Part shown: positions 7,136 to 14,750 of the stretch, piece after piece
Numbering within the stretch: position 1 is the stretch's first letter
Layout: each line of letters begins with the position of its first letter
Source: a virus
IMG/VR virus record: IMGVR_UViG_3300020463_000098
Span: 1-28,344 of that record
DNA: 28,344 nucleotides
Direction: 5' to 3' (one strand)
Notes under the pieces: model-generated
Databases searched by the model: none
The model's input: only the letters and a program-made list of their open reading frames with translations
Told to the model about the DNA's origin: nothing
Program-made: the position numbers and the translations under genes

Positions 7136-8529
7136 TATATTGTTGCTTTCTCGATCACTATCTGGACGTCCTTGGATGCCCTAGGTATTTTTATATAACC
7201 TTCTGTGACCAATTTCCTTATATCTGTTATTGCCTTGTTCGAGTACACGCTTTTGATGTTATCAGATGAGCCCTCGTATTCTATATTAGATTGTGCAATA
7301 GAAAGTCCTTTTCGAGATCCTACGTCTCTGAAATAAAGTGCGGCCGCTACCTCATCTCTGATGTTCTCGTCATTGGATACCAGATTGAATGCTTCACTCT
7401 CTCCCAGAAAGTTGACAGTGTCCACGTTGGATTGTTTGATCACTTTGATGTCGGCTTTGTTCTTGTTGTCCGCTGTGCCGGCCAATTGTGCTATGTTGCC
7501 GGCATTGGCTATCACTGCCGCACCAACAGTGAATCGTGCAATAGGATTGGTGATGTTGGAAGACTGTTTTCCTATCTCAAGTATACCCTCCTTGGCTATG
7601 CCTTTCAGCTCTTGCTTGACATTTTTCTTCTTGATTTTCTTTGCGTTGTTGTAGGTGTTGGATGCACTTAGTATTGCACCCAGTATGTTGCCATCTTGAT
7701 AATTTTTGATTACTGATCCCACACCGTCAACTATGCCACCAGGGCCGAATATGCTGTTGGTTCCGCCACCTAGTATTGATAGCGGGCTAGGAGACTGGTC
7801 ATAGTTTATTGTTGCAAATCCCGGTGGCTTACCTCTCTTTACGTTGCCTGCCTTGTATATGACTGTCTCATATAGGATCTGCATGGTGTTGCTCATTACA
7901 CCTGTTCCATCTGCTTGATCTAGGTTGTCATGAGAGAACGATCCAATCACCGGATTGACTAGAGTCATTGATGTAAATCTCTTTTTGTGAAGAACAAATA
8001 TCTCTATTGCTTTAAGGTAAGGCTTACCTCTTTTCTTGGGTGTGTCCATTCCAAACTTGTTAAACTGCCTGGCCTTGTCGTTAAAGTCGTAGTAATTGTC
8101 TTTCAAAGGAGCAATGGCAAGATCGGAATTCATTGCTACGGAATCTGCGATGTGGTACTCGTAGTACTTCTTCCAGAATGCGTTCACTGTGTCTGCGTGG
8201 TCATCATGGAAAGTGATGTTCACAGGGTCGTATGCTATTCTTGTCCCCAGGTACATCTTCTTGTTGTACTGTGTCTTCTCTTCGTAGCTCAGATTGTACT
8301 TGGGCAGATCGCAGGCCTTGACCAGCATGTTTAGTTGTAATTTCTCATTGGGTTCGAATCCTGGATTGAATAGACTTTCATCCGTGTTGAAAACCACGTG
8401 GAACAGGAATTTCTGTTTCGGCATCAACCTGTAGTTGTCGTCTATGTACAATCGAGAAGCGTGTCGGTAGTCCTTCATTCCTGGAAGACCATCTTGGAAA
8501 CCTTGTAAGAAGTTGTTTATGCTTGGCAT
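7135..8529 (-). CDS. Tail-tube-like structural protein (possible tube initiator)
   Basis: A 464-aa protein, familiar from marine T4-like phages next to gp19. The N-terminal half (MPSINNFLQG... RLMPKQKFLFHVVF... LVKACDLPKYNLSYEEKTQYN... ITFHDDHADTVNAFWKKYYEYH) has the alternating pattern of tail-tube fold proteins such as gp19 and the T4 tube-initiation proteins gp48/gp54. The C-terminal part is Gly/Ala/Ile-rich with an NKNKADIKVIKQSNVDTVNF stretch. ATG 8529 is preferred over an in-frame GTG at 8547, because a perfect late promoter TATAAATA lies between them. The role as baseplate-tube initiator or tail-tip ring is inferred from fold and position. Confidence 0.7.
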   Translation of the reverse strand: MPSINNFLQGFQDGLPGMKDYRHASRLYIDDNYRLMPKQKFLFHVVFNTDESLFNPGFEPNEKLQLNMLVKACDLPKYNLSYEEKTQYNKKMYLGTRIAYDPVNITFHDDHADTVNAFWKKYYEYHIADSVAMNSDLAIAPLKDNYYDFNDKARQFNKFGMDTPKKRGKPYLKAIEIFVLHKKRFTSMTLVNPVIGSFSHDNLDQADGTGVMSNTMQILYETVIYKAGNVKRGKPPGFATINYDQSPSPLSILGGGTNSIFGPGGIVDGVGSVIKNYQDGNILGAILSASNTYNNAKKIKKKNVKQELKGIAKEGILEIGKQSSNITNPIARFTVGAAVIANAGNIAQLAGTADNKNKADIKVIKQSNVDTVNFLGESEAFNLVSNDENIRDEVAAALYFRDVGSRKGLSIAQSNIEYEGSSDNIKSVYSNKAITDIRKLVTEGYIKIPRASKDVQIVIEKATI

Positions 8530-8534
8530 ACTGT

Positions 8535-8542
8535 TATTTATA
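8535..8542 (-). promoter_or_regulatory. Consensus late promoter TATAAATA, 5 nt before ATG 8529
   Basis: Perfect match to the T4 late core. With a start 6 nt downstream of the core, the mRNA would begin exactly at the A of the ATG. No SD is present. It sits directly after the gp19 terminator, so it restarts transcription there. Confidence 0.75.
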
Positions 8543-8547
8543 GTCAC

Positions 8548-8574
8548 AAAAAAAGCGCCTATAAAGACGCTTTT
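8548..8574 (-). terminator. Rho-independent terminator after gp19
   Basis: On the minus strand AGCGTC (8566-8571) pairs with GGCGCT (8554-8559) around a 6-nt loop, with one G-U pair, extended by A-T pairs and followed by a run of T. It lies about 33 nt after the gp19 stop. Confidence 0.85.
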
Positions 8575-8606
8575 GATGTTATAATTGCTAACTTAATTTT
8601 TTTTTA

Positions 8607-9233
8607 TTACTGTCCACCACCTGTACTCAATGTACCGATCGTTCTAGTCACTGCTGTTCCTATTCCTGTGCCTGTTGGAGTCTGGATAGCGTTATCGTAT
8701 CTGATCTGCATTGTGATAGTTGCTGGTTCTGATTGGTTGTATGCAAGTGAATTGTAGTTCACGTTCTCGATGAATGCACCGTACAATTCAAATGTTTCTA
8801 ACACATTTGGTGTGCTTTGTCCGTTACCACCGTCTAGCATTTCAATTCTAGCAGTAAATTTGTAATCAATACCTGATGCCGCTGAACTTTGTTCAAAGAA
8901 GTCAAACTGTTTCTGGATCTGTTCACCAACCAGTTTAGTTACTGAGTTATTGACATCATCTCTTAGGTTGATTGTGATTGCTTCCCAAGTGTGCTTGCCT
9001 GCCACGTAAACTTTAGAGTTGTACACATCCAATGTCACGTTGTCAAATGACAGTTGTGGTCTTGTTATGTCCATCACTTGTTTTGTTAGTTCTGATCTCG
9101 GTGTTGATACTCCAAAATTCTCCAGGATTGCTCTGAAACGATACTGTAATTTTGGCATCAATAAACCTTGTGATGCTGAACTCTGATCGTTTGCTAGTGG
9201 TACTGTGAATTTTGATAAAGTTGATATTGCCAT
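8607..9233 (-). CDS. 19: Tail tube protein gp19
   Basis: Forms the inner tube of the contractile tail through which DNA passes. At 208 aa it is longer than T4 gp19 (163 aa). Family features are MPKLQYRFRAILENFG near the N-terminus, the ITRPQLSFDNVTLDVYNSKV strand pair, WEAITINLRDD, and a C-terminal FIENVNYNSLAYNQSEPATI block followed by ITMQIRYDN. The C-terminus adds a Gly/Thr-rich tail ending TLSTGGGQ. A short GGAG-containing leader and its own late promoter precede ATG 9233, and a strong terminator follows, so it can be made at high level independent of gp18. Confidence 0.93.
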   Translation of the reverse strand: MAISTLSKFTVPLANDQSSASQGLLMPKLQYRFRAILENFGVSTPRSELTKQVMDITRPQLSFDNVTLDVYNSKVYVAGKHTWEAITINLRDDVNNSVTKLVGEQIQKQFDFFEQSSAASGIDYKFTARIEMLDGGNGQSTPNVLETFELYGAFIENVNYNSLAYNQSEPATITMQIRYDNAIQTPTGTGIGTAVTRTIGTLSTGGGQ

Positions 9234-9243
9234 CTGTTTCTCC

Positions 9244-9251
9244 TATTTATT
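9244..9251 (-). promoter_or_regulatory. Late promoter core AATAAATA of gp19
   Basis: Seven of eight match. Ten nt (GGAGAAACAG) separate it from the ATG. With normal late spacing the transcript start would fall inside or after GGAG, so the SD may be partly lost from the mRNA. Confidence 0.65.
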
Positions 9252-9256
9252 CAAAA

Positions 9257-12200
9257 TTAGTTCCCTAACTTTGCAATTTCTCCTGTGTTTTTGATTCTCA
9301 ACGGTATGTAAATAAATTCAACTGATTTTACTGGCTCAATTGCAATATCCACATACAGTTCGTTCCTGTCTATCCTTGTAGGTGTGTTGTTTGTGCTGTC
9401 ACATACTACTAGGAAGTCAAATAGTCCTCTCTGTCCGACTAGTTCTAACAAGAATGATTCTACTGCACCTTTGATCTCATTTCTTGTCAACTCGTCATTT
9501 GGTTCGAAGATGAACGGTTTAGCAAGGGCGTCTAATTGTGTTCTTAGATACACTGCCAATCGTGCAACGTTTATTCTATCCAAGGCCGAACTTGCTGATG
9601 TCTTAGTCAAGTTACCAAAGTTAACTATTCCTGCGCCTGCAAAGAAAGTAATCGGATTTATTTTGACTTCGTGCATCGAATCCCTCACTGATTCTGTGAC
9701 GGATATTAATTCAAACTCGCCTGTTGATGCTTCTATGTAACCAACTGCTGTTGCGTTGTCAACGACACCTCTTCTTGTTCCTGATGGTGCGAACCATGGG
9801 AAAGCGATGTTGTCGTTGTTTGCCAATGTCCTCAACATCATGTGAGATGGTGGAACAACAATGGTTTTTCCTGTGTTGTCTGTTGTCTGTCCTGACGGAT
9901 AAAACACACCCAAGTATTCACTTGAACTTACTAGGCCGTCTTCACCGTTGTCAAGTGCTCCGGCTGAGTTGTTTGCCCAGTTCTGTATGCTAGTTGACGT
10001 TCCTTCTAATCTGAATGGAGTGTCACCTATTACAAATGCAGTGCTGTTTCTGTCCGTGTTCAAAGCGATCATGTTTGCAATCAATTCAGGATAACCAGGA
10101 CAAGCAATTACGTTGTAACCTCTTTGGTCTTCTCTGATTGCTTGGTTTGTGTCGATCTCTGATTTAAGTTGCTGAACAATAACTTTTCTCTGTGCTTTTC
10201 TTCCAAAAGAACCAGATCCGTCTGCGTTGTTGCTTGATTTAGTCACCCATCTGTCTGGGAAGTAGGTAGCAACTGATTCGTTACTTTGTCTTATGTTACC
10301 TAATCCTGTTGATCCACTTCCTGGATATTTTGTTGTTGTGATGTAGTTGTTTTTGTATTCCTTCACATTGAAACCACTTCTCCTAGTGTTCCAAAGCATT
10401 ATACCTTGTGGGAACAACGTTGGATCTGGAGCATCTGGATCTAGGAAGCCATCGCTCAATAAGTCTTTGATCGAACTTGGTGATCCTGCACCGCCTGTAG
10501 ACAATGAATCTGTCTTGTCTGCCGTTGTGTGATATCTAGCATCTGCAAACACAATACCATCTTCTGTTGTTTGGTCTGTTTTGTCAACTAGTTCCCACGC
10601 CGCACCTGATGTGGTCACTGCCACTTGGTTCGATGTATTTGTAGAACTAATTGTTGCCGCTGTGTTGTATTTGTAAAGCACTGGATAGTTTTCTAGGTCT
10701 GACGTGTCAATCCATAAGTCATTAGTTACAAGTGCAGTTCCATCTGACTGTGTAGTCGGTGCTGTTGCACTAAACTGTGGACCATTTGGATCGGTAGTAG
10801 AGTATGCAGTTGCATATCCAACGAAAGTTGTTCCGTTGTGTGCCATGATGTCTGCTTCGTCTGTCGCAGTGTGATACCATAATGTGCCGTCTGCTGGCTC
10901 ATTGGTTGGTGCACTTAAACTTGCAGTGTAACTCAATCTCTTCCAGTTACTTGCCATGATACCTGTGTTAGCACTTGAGTCAAGTGCATCACCTGTAGGT
11001 AGGTCATACAAGTTATCGATCAATGTTAAACTGTTGGCCGTGAATGTTCCATAGGCGTGTGCAGTAGTTGAACTGAACCCTGCGTCTGCCAATGGCGTTC
11101 CTAAATCATCGCCGTCAAACATTCTGAACTCACCGCCCAGTTTGTGTGTCATGGTGATCGCTCCAGCAGTTGTTTTACTTGCTGAAACGTTTACTAAACC
11201 TGCTCCGTTTACTGCCGCTATAAAATCATCTACCCCAGTACCACCTAGTGTGACTGTGACTGCACTGTTCAATGCTTCTTGATTTTTAACTGATTCTTGT
11301 ATCTTGAATTTCTCACCGCTAGTGAACGAGTATGAAGTTGCGTTACTGGTAATTGTAGTAGCACCGCCTTCGTATCTGAAGAATTGGAAGTCTGCAACAT
11401 TTCCAGTAGAGTCTGCGCCACCTAAATCATTTGCACCCATAAATTCTTCAGTAACATTGTACTGTGCGTACAACGTTCCTGTTGATAAACCAGTTCCACC
11501 GTTCGCTGGATCTAGGTTGAAGATCGCTGAGTGGTGGTTAGAATGAAGTGGACTAGCAACTTGAGAGAAACTAGCACTTGCTGATGCGTAAAGTTTAGCA
11601 ACCAGATTTGCACCTGAATTTGCAGAAGTAGTCTTGAACCAAACTGAACCGTTAGGTCTGTTCTCGTCTGCAGTTTTCCAAGTTGGTCTGTTAGTGTGGC
11701 TTTCTTGTAAAAGTTTCACACCATTTTTGACACCTGCTGTGATACCTAGGTCTGCCAAACCAGTTCCTGTGTTTGCTTCGAATCTGATAGTGTTAGCACC
11801 ACCTGTTGAGTCACCTAAAAATTTACCATTGTGGAAGATTTCTAAATTACCTGTTGTGCTGTTTACACTTGCTGTCACGTTAGTGACGTTAGATCCAATC
11901 GCTGTTGCAACATCTGACAATGCTGTACCACCAAAAGTGATTTCAACACCGTTCATTGTGATCTTGTTACCACTTGTCACTGTTGTTCCTGAAGCAACTG
12001 TCACTACCGGTAATGATGTGTGCCAGTCAGTAGAACCAACATGCACCCAAGTATTACTTGCTGTCTTCTTGTAGATCTTGTTTGTAACGTGAGTTGTGTT
12101 GATTGCGTAATCACCAATTACACCAATTGAAGTTTTTGGGAAACCAGTCGAAACACCGCCAACTAAATCAGTAGTTGCTGTGATCAATGTTGGAGTAATT

Positions 12201-12676
12201 GCTGTGAATGTTTGATTAGTCTGTGACCACTCGAACAAACCGTAACTGCTTGATGCAAGGTCAAACCAGTATGTGCCGTCTGATGGGTCTGCTGTCGGTG
12301 CCGAAGCACTTCCAACTAATTCTGCTGTGTTTACATTTGCTCTTAGAACAAAAGCTCTGTTGGCAATTCCTAAGAATGAGTATGCGGCTTGTAATCCGTA
12401 TTCATTCAACTCATTACCGTTAAGGCTGTTTCCTGAAGCGTCTGTGTAGAATTTCGGATCTCCGAAAGTCTCTGTTAATTCTCTTTGAGACGAGATCAAA
12501 AATGCAGTGTTGGCGTTAGCAGTAGTTGTTCCTGTTGCTGTGCCGTCTCCTGCACCATTTTGCTTGTCCTGTGATGATGCTACTATGAATAGTGGTGTAG
12601 TACCAGCATCTGATGGTACGTAGAAACTTTCATTTATTACTGAAACCTCTACTCCTGGTGATGTCAATGTTGCCAT
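9257..12676 (-). CDS. 18: Tail sheath protein gp18 with large inserted region
   Basis: The contractile sheath subunit. The N-terminus (MATLTSPGVEVSVINESFYV... SQRELTETFG) and the C-terminal core (RQSNESVATYFPDRWVT..., QRKVIVQQLKSEIDTN, NVARLAVYLRTQLDALAKPF, ELVGQRGLFDFLVVCD, ending IKNTGEIAKLGN) are sheath-type. At 1139 aa it is far longer than T4 gp18 (659 aa). The extra sequence, roughly residues 115-760, is Thr/Ser/Ala/Gly-rich and contains repeated modules with P-x-DGT-x-W (for example DPSDGTYWF at 130-138, NRPNGSVWF, EPADGTLWY) like those of fibre and surface domains. Large sheaths of this type occur in marine T4-like phages. ATG 12676 has a good SD (AGGAG, 9 nt upstream) and its own late promoter. 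Confidence 0.93.
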   Translation of the reverse strand: MATLTSPGVEVSVINESFYVPSDAGTTPLFIVASSQDKQNGAGDGTATGTTTANANTAFLISSQRELTETFGDPKFYTDASGNSLNGNELNEYGLQAAYSFLGIANRAFVLRANVNTAELVGSASAPTADPSDGTYWFDLASSSYGLFEWSQTNQTFTAITPTLITATTDLVGGVSTGFPKTSIGVIGDYAINTTHVTNKIYKKTASNTWVHVGSTDWHTSLPVVTVASGTTVTSGNKITMNGVEITFGGTALSDVATAIGSNVTNVTASVNSTTGNLEIFHNGKFLGDSTGGANTIRFEANTGTGLADLGITAGVKNGVKLLQESHTNRPTWKTADENRPNGSVWFKTTSANSGANLVAKLYASASASFSQVASPLHSNHHSAIFNLDPANGGTGLSTGTLYAQYNVTEEFMGANDLGGADSTGNVADFQFFRYEGGATTITSNATSYSFTSGEKFKIQESVKNQEALNSAVTVTLGGTGVDDFIAAVNGAGLVNVSASKTTAGAITMTHKLGGEFRMFDGDDLGTPLADAGFSSTTAHAYGTFTANSLTLIDNLYDLPTGDALDSSANTGIMASNWKRLSYTASLSAPTNEPADGTLWYHTATDEADIMAHNGTTFVGYATAYSTTDPNGPQFSATAPTTQSDGTALVTNDLWIDTSDLENYPVLYKYNTAATISSTNTSNQVAVTTSGAAWELVDKTDQTTEDGIVFADARYHTTADKTDSLSTGGAGSPSSIKDLLSDGFLDPDAPDPTLFPQGIMLWNTRRSGFNVKEYKNNYITTTKYPGSGSTGLGNIRQSNESVATYFPDRWVTKSSNNADGSGSFGRKAQRKVIVQQLKSEIDTNQAIREDQRGYNVIACPGYPELIANMIALNTDRNSTAFVIGDTPFRLEGTSTSIQNWANNSAGALDNGEDGLVSSSEYLGVFYPSGQTTDNTGKTIVVPPSHMMLRTLANNDNIAFPWFAPSGTRRGVVDNATAVGYIEASTGEFELISVTESVRDSMHEVKINPITFFAGAGIVNFGNLTKTSASSALDRINVARLAVYLRTQLDALAKPFIFEPNDELTRNEIKGAVESFLLELVGQRGLFDFLVVCDSTNNTPTRIDRNELYVDIAIEPVKSVEFIYIPLRIKNTGEIAKLGN

Positions 12677-12715
12677 TTTTCGTATTCTCCTTGCAAGTTA
12701 CGTATATACTAGAGT

Positions 12716-12723
12716 TATTTATT
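12716..12723 (-). promoter_or_regulatory. Late promoter core AATAAATA of gp18
   Basis: Seven of eight match. It is 39 nt upstream of ATG 12676, giving a leader of about 34 nt that contains the AGGAG SD. Confidence 0.7.
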
Positions 12724-12779
12724 CAATCATACGGTTTTGTTGACATAATTTACCATTTTCTTGGTGCCTATATAGGCAA

Positions 12780-12787
12780 CGTAAATA
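12780..12787 (+). promoter_or_regulatory. Late-promoter-like CGTAAATA, 5 nt before the HNH-like gene
   Basis: Six of eight match TATAAATA, plus strand, with the same 5-nt spacing to ATG (12793) as the two consensus sites. A 12-bp palindrome GCCTATATAGGC (12766-12777) lies 2 bp upstream. No SD. Confidence 0.35.
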
Positions 12788-12792
12788 CAAAT

Positions 12793-13152
12793 ATGCAGTA
12801 CAAGAACAGACCGATGTGTACGGAGTGTAGAGCCAAACCCAGGGCCTATGCCTACAAGAGATATGGCAGAGTGTATTGGCGGAGCCGATGTGACACCTGC
12901 ATCAGGAAACGGGCCGGCAAACGAACAGGTGGCATCACTGCCTTGCAGAGATCCGGATACAAGAAAGCAAAAAAATGCGAACTTTGTGGATTCAAAGCAC
13001 AGGCTAAGGCACAACTAGATGTGCTGTTTGTGGACGGAAATCTTAGGAATACCAGCGTGACAAACTTAAAAACTGTTTGCGCCAATTGCCAAAGGTTGGG
13101 CAGTACTCGAAGACTTGGATGGCGGGTTGGTGATCTTGTTGCTGACGATTAG
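12793..13152 (+). CDS. Small zinc protein with degenerate HNH fold
   Basis: A 119-aa basic protein with four CxxC pairs (Cys9/12, 33/36, 62/65, 96/99). The C-terminal part follows the HNH/zinc-ribbon layout: CELCGFKA... LDVLFVDGNLRNTSVTNLKTVCANCQ. The catalytic histidines are missing: active HNH proteins usually have LxxHHxDGN and a final CH, whereas here it is LDVLFVDGN and CQ. I recall similar proteins in marine T4-like phages. It is on the opposite strand to both neighbours, diverging from gp18, and its 3' end overlaps the dNMP kinase gene by 87 bp in antisense. ATG 12793 is chosen because a longer in-frame reading back to 12613 would overlap gp18. DNA or RNA binding without cleavage is a reasonable guess. 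Confidence 0.75.
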   Translation: MQYKNRPMCTECRAKPRAYAYKRYGRVYWRSRCDTCIRKRAGKRTGGITALQRSGYKKAKKCELCGFKAQAKAQLDVLFVDGNLRNTSVTNLKTVCANCQRLGSTRRLGWRVGDLVADD

Positions 13153-13719
13153 GTCGTCTATTTTAGCGTATAGTTCTTCTTTTGTGCCATTGTTATCGAT
13201 AACGAAATCAAACTCTTCTCTTGCCCATGCGTATTCTGAACTGTGTATGCCTTTCGGTTCTATGTTTCCCTCCACGTAATTTACAAACCAATCAGGATCC
13301 TGTCCTCTTTTCACCAGGATAATTTTACCTCCATGCTCTCTGATCTGTTTCACTTCGTTGGGAAATCTTGTATCCGCTATTACTGTGTTAAGACCCTTGT
13401 ATCTGCCAATACAACTGTCAACCCAGATGCCGTCATACATTTGGCCACGCATTACTTCAGTGCCAAAGTACTGCAACACCCATCTAGGTGTTGTTGGCTT
13501 ACCAAACTTTTCACTCCAGAATTTATCTGGCTGTTCTCTCCAGTGCCTGCTTGATTCTGTGTCTCCCTCTAGTAGAGCCCTGTCCCAGTTGAACATAGAT
13601 GCAACAGCATCTTTTAGACTTTTTGCAAAACTGTCTTTGTAATATCCGTGTTTTTCAACCAGCCTATCTGAGACTGTTCCCTTGCCAGAATTTATTAAAC
13701 CTACTACACCTATCAGCAT
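13066..13719 (-). CDS. 1: Deoxynucleoside monophosphate kinase (T4 gp1-like)
   Basis: Phosphorylates dNMPs to dNDPs for phage DNA synthesis. The 217-aa sequence starts with a P-loop GLINSGKGT (7-15) and continues with features of the T4 gp1 family: FAKSLKDAVASMF, WVLQYFGTEVMR, VIADTRFPNEVKQIREHGGKIILVKR, and a C-terminal FDFVIDNNGTKEELYAKID. T4 gp1 is 241 aa. The last 25 or so residues (PPSKSSSTAQPLAIGANSF) look low-complexity and are antisense to the HNH-like gene, so the enzyme core ends before the overlap. No clear SD at ATG 13719; it is probably cotranscribed with the 60-aa gene 13 bp upstream. Confidence 0.85.
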   Translation of the reverse strand: MLIGVVGLINSGKGTVSDRLVEKHGYYKDSFAKSLKDAVASMFNWDRALLEGDTESSRHWREQPDKFWSEKFGKPTTPRWVLQYFGTEVMRGQMYDGIWVDSCIGRYKGLNTVIADTRFPNEVKQIREHGGKIILVKRGQDPDWFVNYVEGNIEPKGIHSSEYAWAREEFDFVIDNNGTKEELYAKIDDLIVSNKITNPPSKSSSTAQPLAIGANSF

Positions 13720-13732
13720 AAGGTTTATTATA

Positions 13733-13915
13733 CTATTTTTTCAAACGTTTTTCAATCTCTTTAATTGCTTTTCTTACGGATCTCAATATGGATAATCTCA
13801 AGGTTTTCTTGCGTTCTTTCAACGCTTTCACGCTCATTATCTCCAATTCCTCTACCAATTTTTCCAGTTCTTCCAGTGAGAGGTCGGAATATTTTTTGAA
13901 ATGTGACTTTGTCAT
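13733..13915 (-). CDS. 60-aa coiled-coil protein, unknown function
   Basis: Very basic and helical: LSLEELEKLVEELEIMSVKA followed by Lys/Arg/Ile-rich helix ending KAIKEIEKRLKK, with heptad-like Leu/Ile spacing suggesting a coiled coil. It fits tightly between gp13 and dNMP kinase on the same strand (13 bp to the latter), which supports it as a real gene. No family recognised. A TTTAAATA element ends 6 nt before the ATG and there is no SD. Confidence 0.6.
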   Translation of the reverse strand: MTKSHFKKYSDLSLEELEKLVEELEIMSVKALKERKKTLRLSILRSVRKAIKEIEKRLKK

Positions 13916-13921
13916 TACAGG

Positions 13922-13929
13922 TATTTAAA
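13922..13929 (-). promoter_or_regulatory. Weak late-promoter-like TTTAAATA
   Basis: Seven of eight match TATAAATA, but with T instead of A at position 2, unlike the 12 better sites. Ends 6 nt before ATG 13915. Confidence 0.3.
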
Positions 13930-13945
13930 TGTAGTTAGAGGACGA

Positions 13946-14707
13946 TTAACCAATAACAAAACTGTGTGGTGTGCCACCTTCCTGGAAGTTTCCAATGTCT
14001 GCTTCCAGTCTTTCGATTTCTGCTAGGCCCTCGCTTTTCAATGCATCACCGTTCAGTTGAGTGCCACCCTGTGGACCTGCGATGGTGCTGAACTTGCCTC
14101 TAGCCTCACCTAACATTATTTTAGATACGGCAAGTGTGTAGTCTCTGATCCATGGCTTAGAATAGATGTCCTTGAATAGTGTGATGTCTGGTCTAAAGTT
14201 GTCAGTGTGCATAAGCACAGTCTCATCGTCAGCTCTAGGTCGTTGTGTTATCGTTAATTTTTTTGTCGCAACATCAAAATGGAACTGTATGAAACTTCCA
14301 AACATTTTTCCAATCATTTCTTGGTATGATGCGAAAGCATAGTAAGTTGCCAGTCCACCTGTTGCACCTGCTCTCAGCAAGTATGTGTTTGTGTATGCGA
14401 GGTTGAATGGTTCAAACAGTGTTCCGCCTTCTCCACCTTCGGTTCGTGATCCAACAGTCCTCCTGTTTAGATTCCTCACGTTTATGATTTCATCTGGTAG
14501 GATATAACTGTTTTGATTTTTCTTCAATTCAAGGAAAGCATATGATTCTTCTACTGCATTTGAAGATCTTTGTCTAAATTTATTTACAGCTCTTTCCAGG
14601 GCCGTTTGATAGTGTTTTGGGTCTAATTCCACGTCGATCATCCCGTCACCGAGATTGTTCTTGACGTAATCGAAAATTTCCTGTTGTCCTGTTTGTAGTT
14701 CTGACAT
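13946..14707 (-). CDS. 13: Neck protein gp13-like
   Basis: Part of the neck that closes the packaged head for tail attachment. The 253-aa protein (T4 gp13 is 309 aa) begins MSELQTGQQEIFDYVKNNLG, followed by DVELDPKHYQTALERAVNKF, similar to the T4 pattern of a terminal helix and NVEMTPDHLKDALNDALQLF, then SYAFLELKKNQNSYILPDEI, and a C-terminal YTLAVSKIMLGEARGKFST. The ATG at 14707 is used: in-frame upstream starts (14713 and 14788) would overlap the promoter and the divergent gp14 gene. A perfect TATAAATA ends 5 nt before this ATG and there is no SD. Confidence 0.85.
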   Translation of the reverse strand: MSELQTGQQEIFDYVKNNLGDGMIDVELDPKHYQTALERAVNKFRQRSSNAVEESYAFLELKKNQNSYILPDEIINVRNLNRRTVGSRTEGGEGGTLFEPFNLAYTNTYLLRAGATGGLATYYAFASYQEMIGKMFGSFIQFHFDVATKKLTITQRPRADDETVLMHTDNFRPDITLFKDIYSKPWIRDYTLAVSKIMLGEARGKFSTIAGPQGGTQLNGDALKSEGLAEIERLEADIGNFQEGGTPHSFVIG

Positions 14708-14712
14708 ACTCA

Positions 14713-14720
14713 TATTTATA
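14713..14720 (-). promoter_or_regulatory. Consensus late promoter TATAAATA of gp13
   Basis: Perfect match; five nt (TGAGT) to ATG 14707, predicting an mRNA starting at the ATG. It is back to back with the plus-strand promoter of gp14, 14 bp apart. Confidence 0.75.
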
Positions 14721-14734
14721 GTCATTGCCTGTGC

Positions 14735-14742
14735 AATAAATA
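14735..14742 (+). promoter_or_regulatory. Late promoter core AATAAATA of the gp14-gp15 operon
   Basis: Seven of eight match on the plus strand. Eight nt separate it from ATG 14751, leaving a leader of about 2 nt. The in-frame ATG at 14742 overlaps the core and would precede the transcript start. Confidence 0.65.
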
Positions 14743-14750
14743 TGTATGAT

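Noticed and set aside
8530-8547. GTG start at 8547 for the tube-like protein
   Set aside because: It lies upstream of the consensus TATAAATA core and in the gp19 terminator flank; ATG 8529 fits the promoter spacing.
12613-12792. Longer N-terminus for the HNH-like gene
   Set aside because: It would overlap the gp18 start and run through the leader; zinc motifs begin only after ATG 12793.
13066-13152. Sequence error at the overlap of the kinase and HNH-like genes
   Set aside because: Both frames are open and end normally; antisense 3' overlap is plausible in compact phage genomes.
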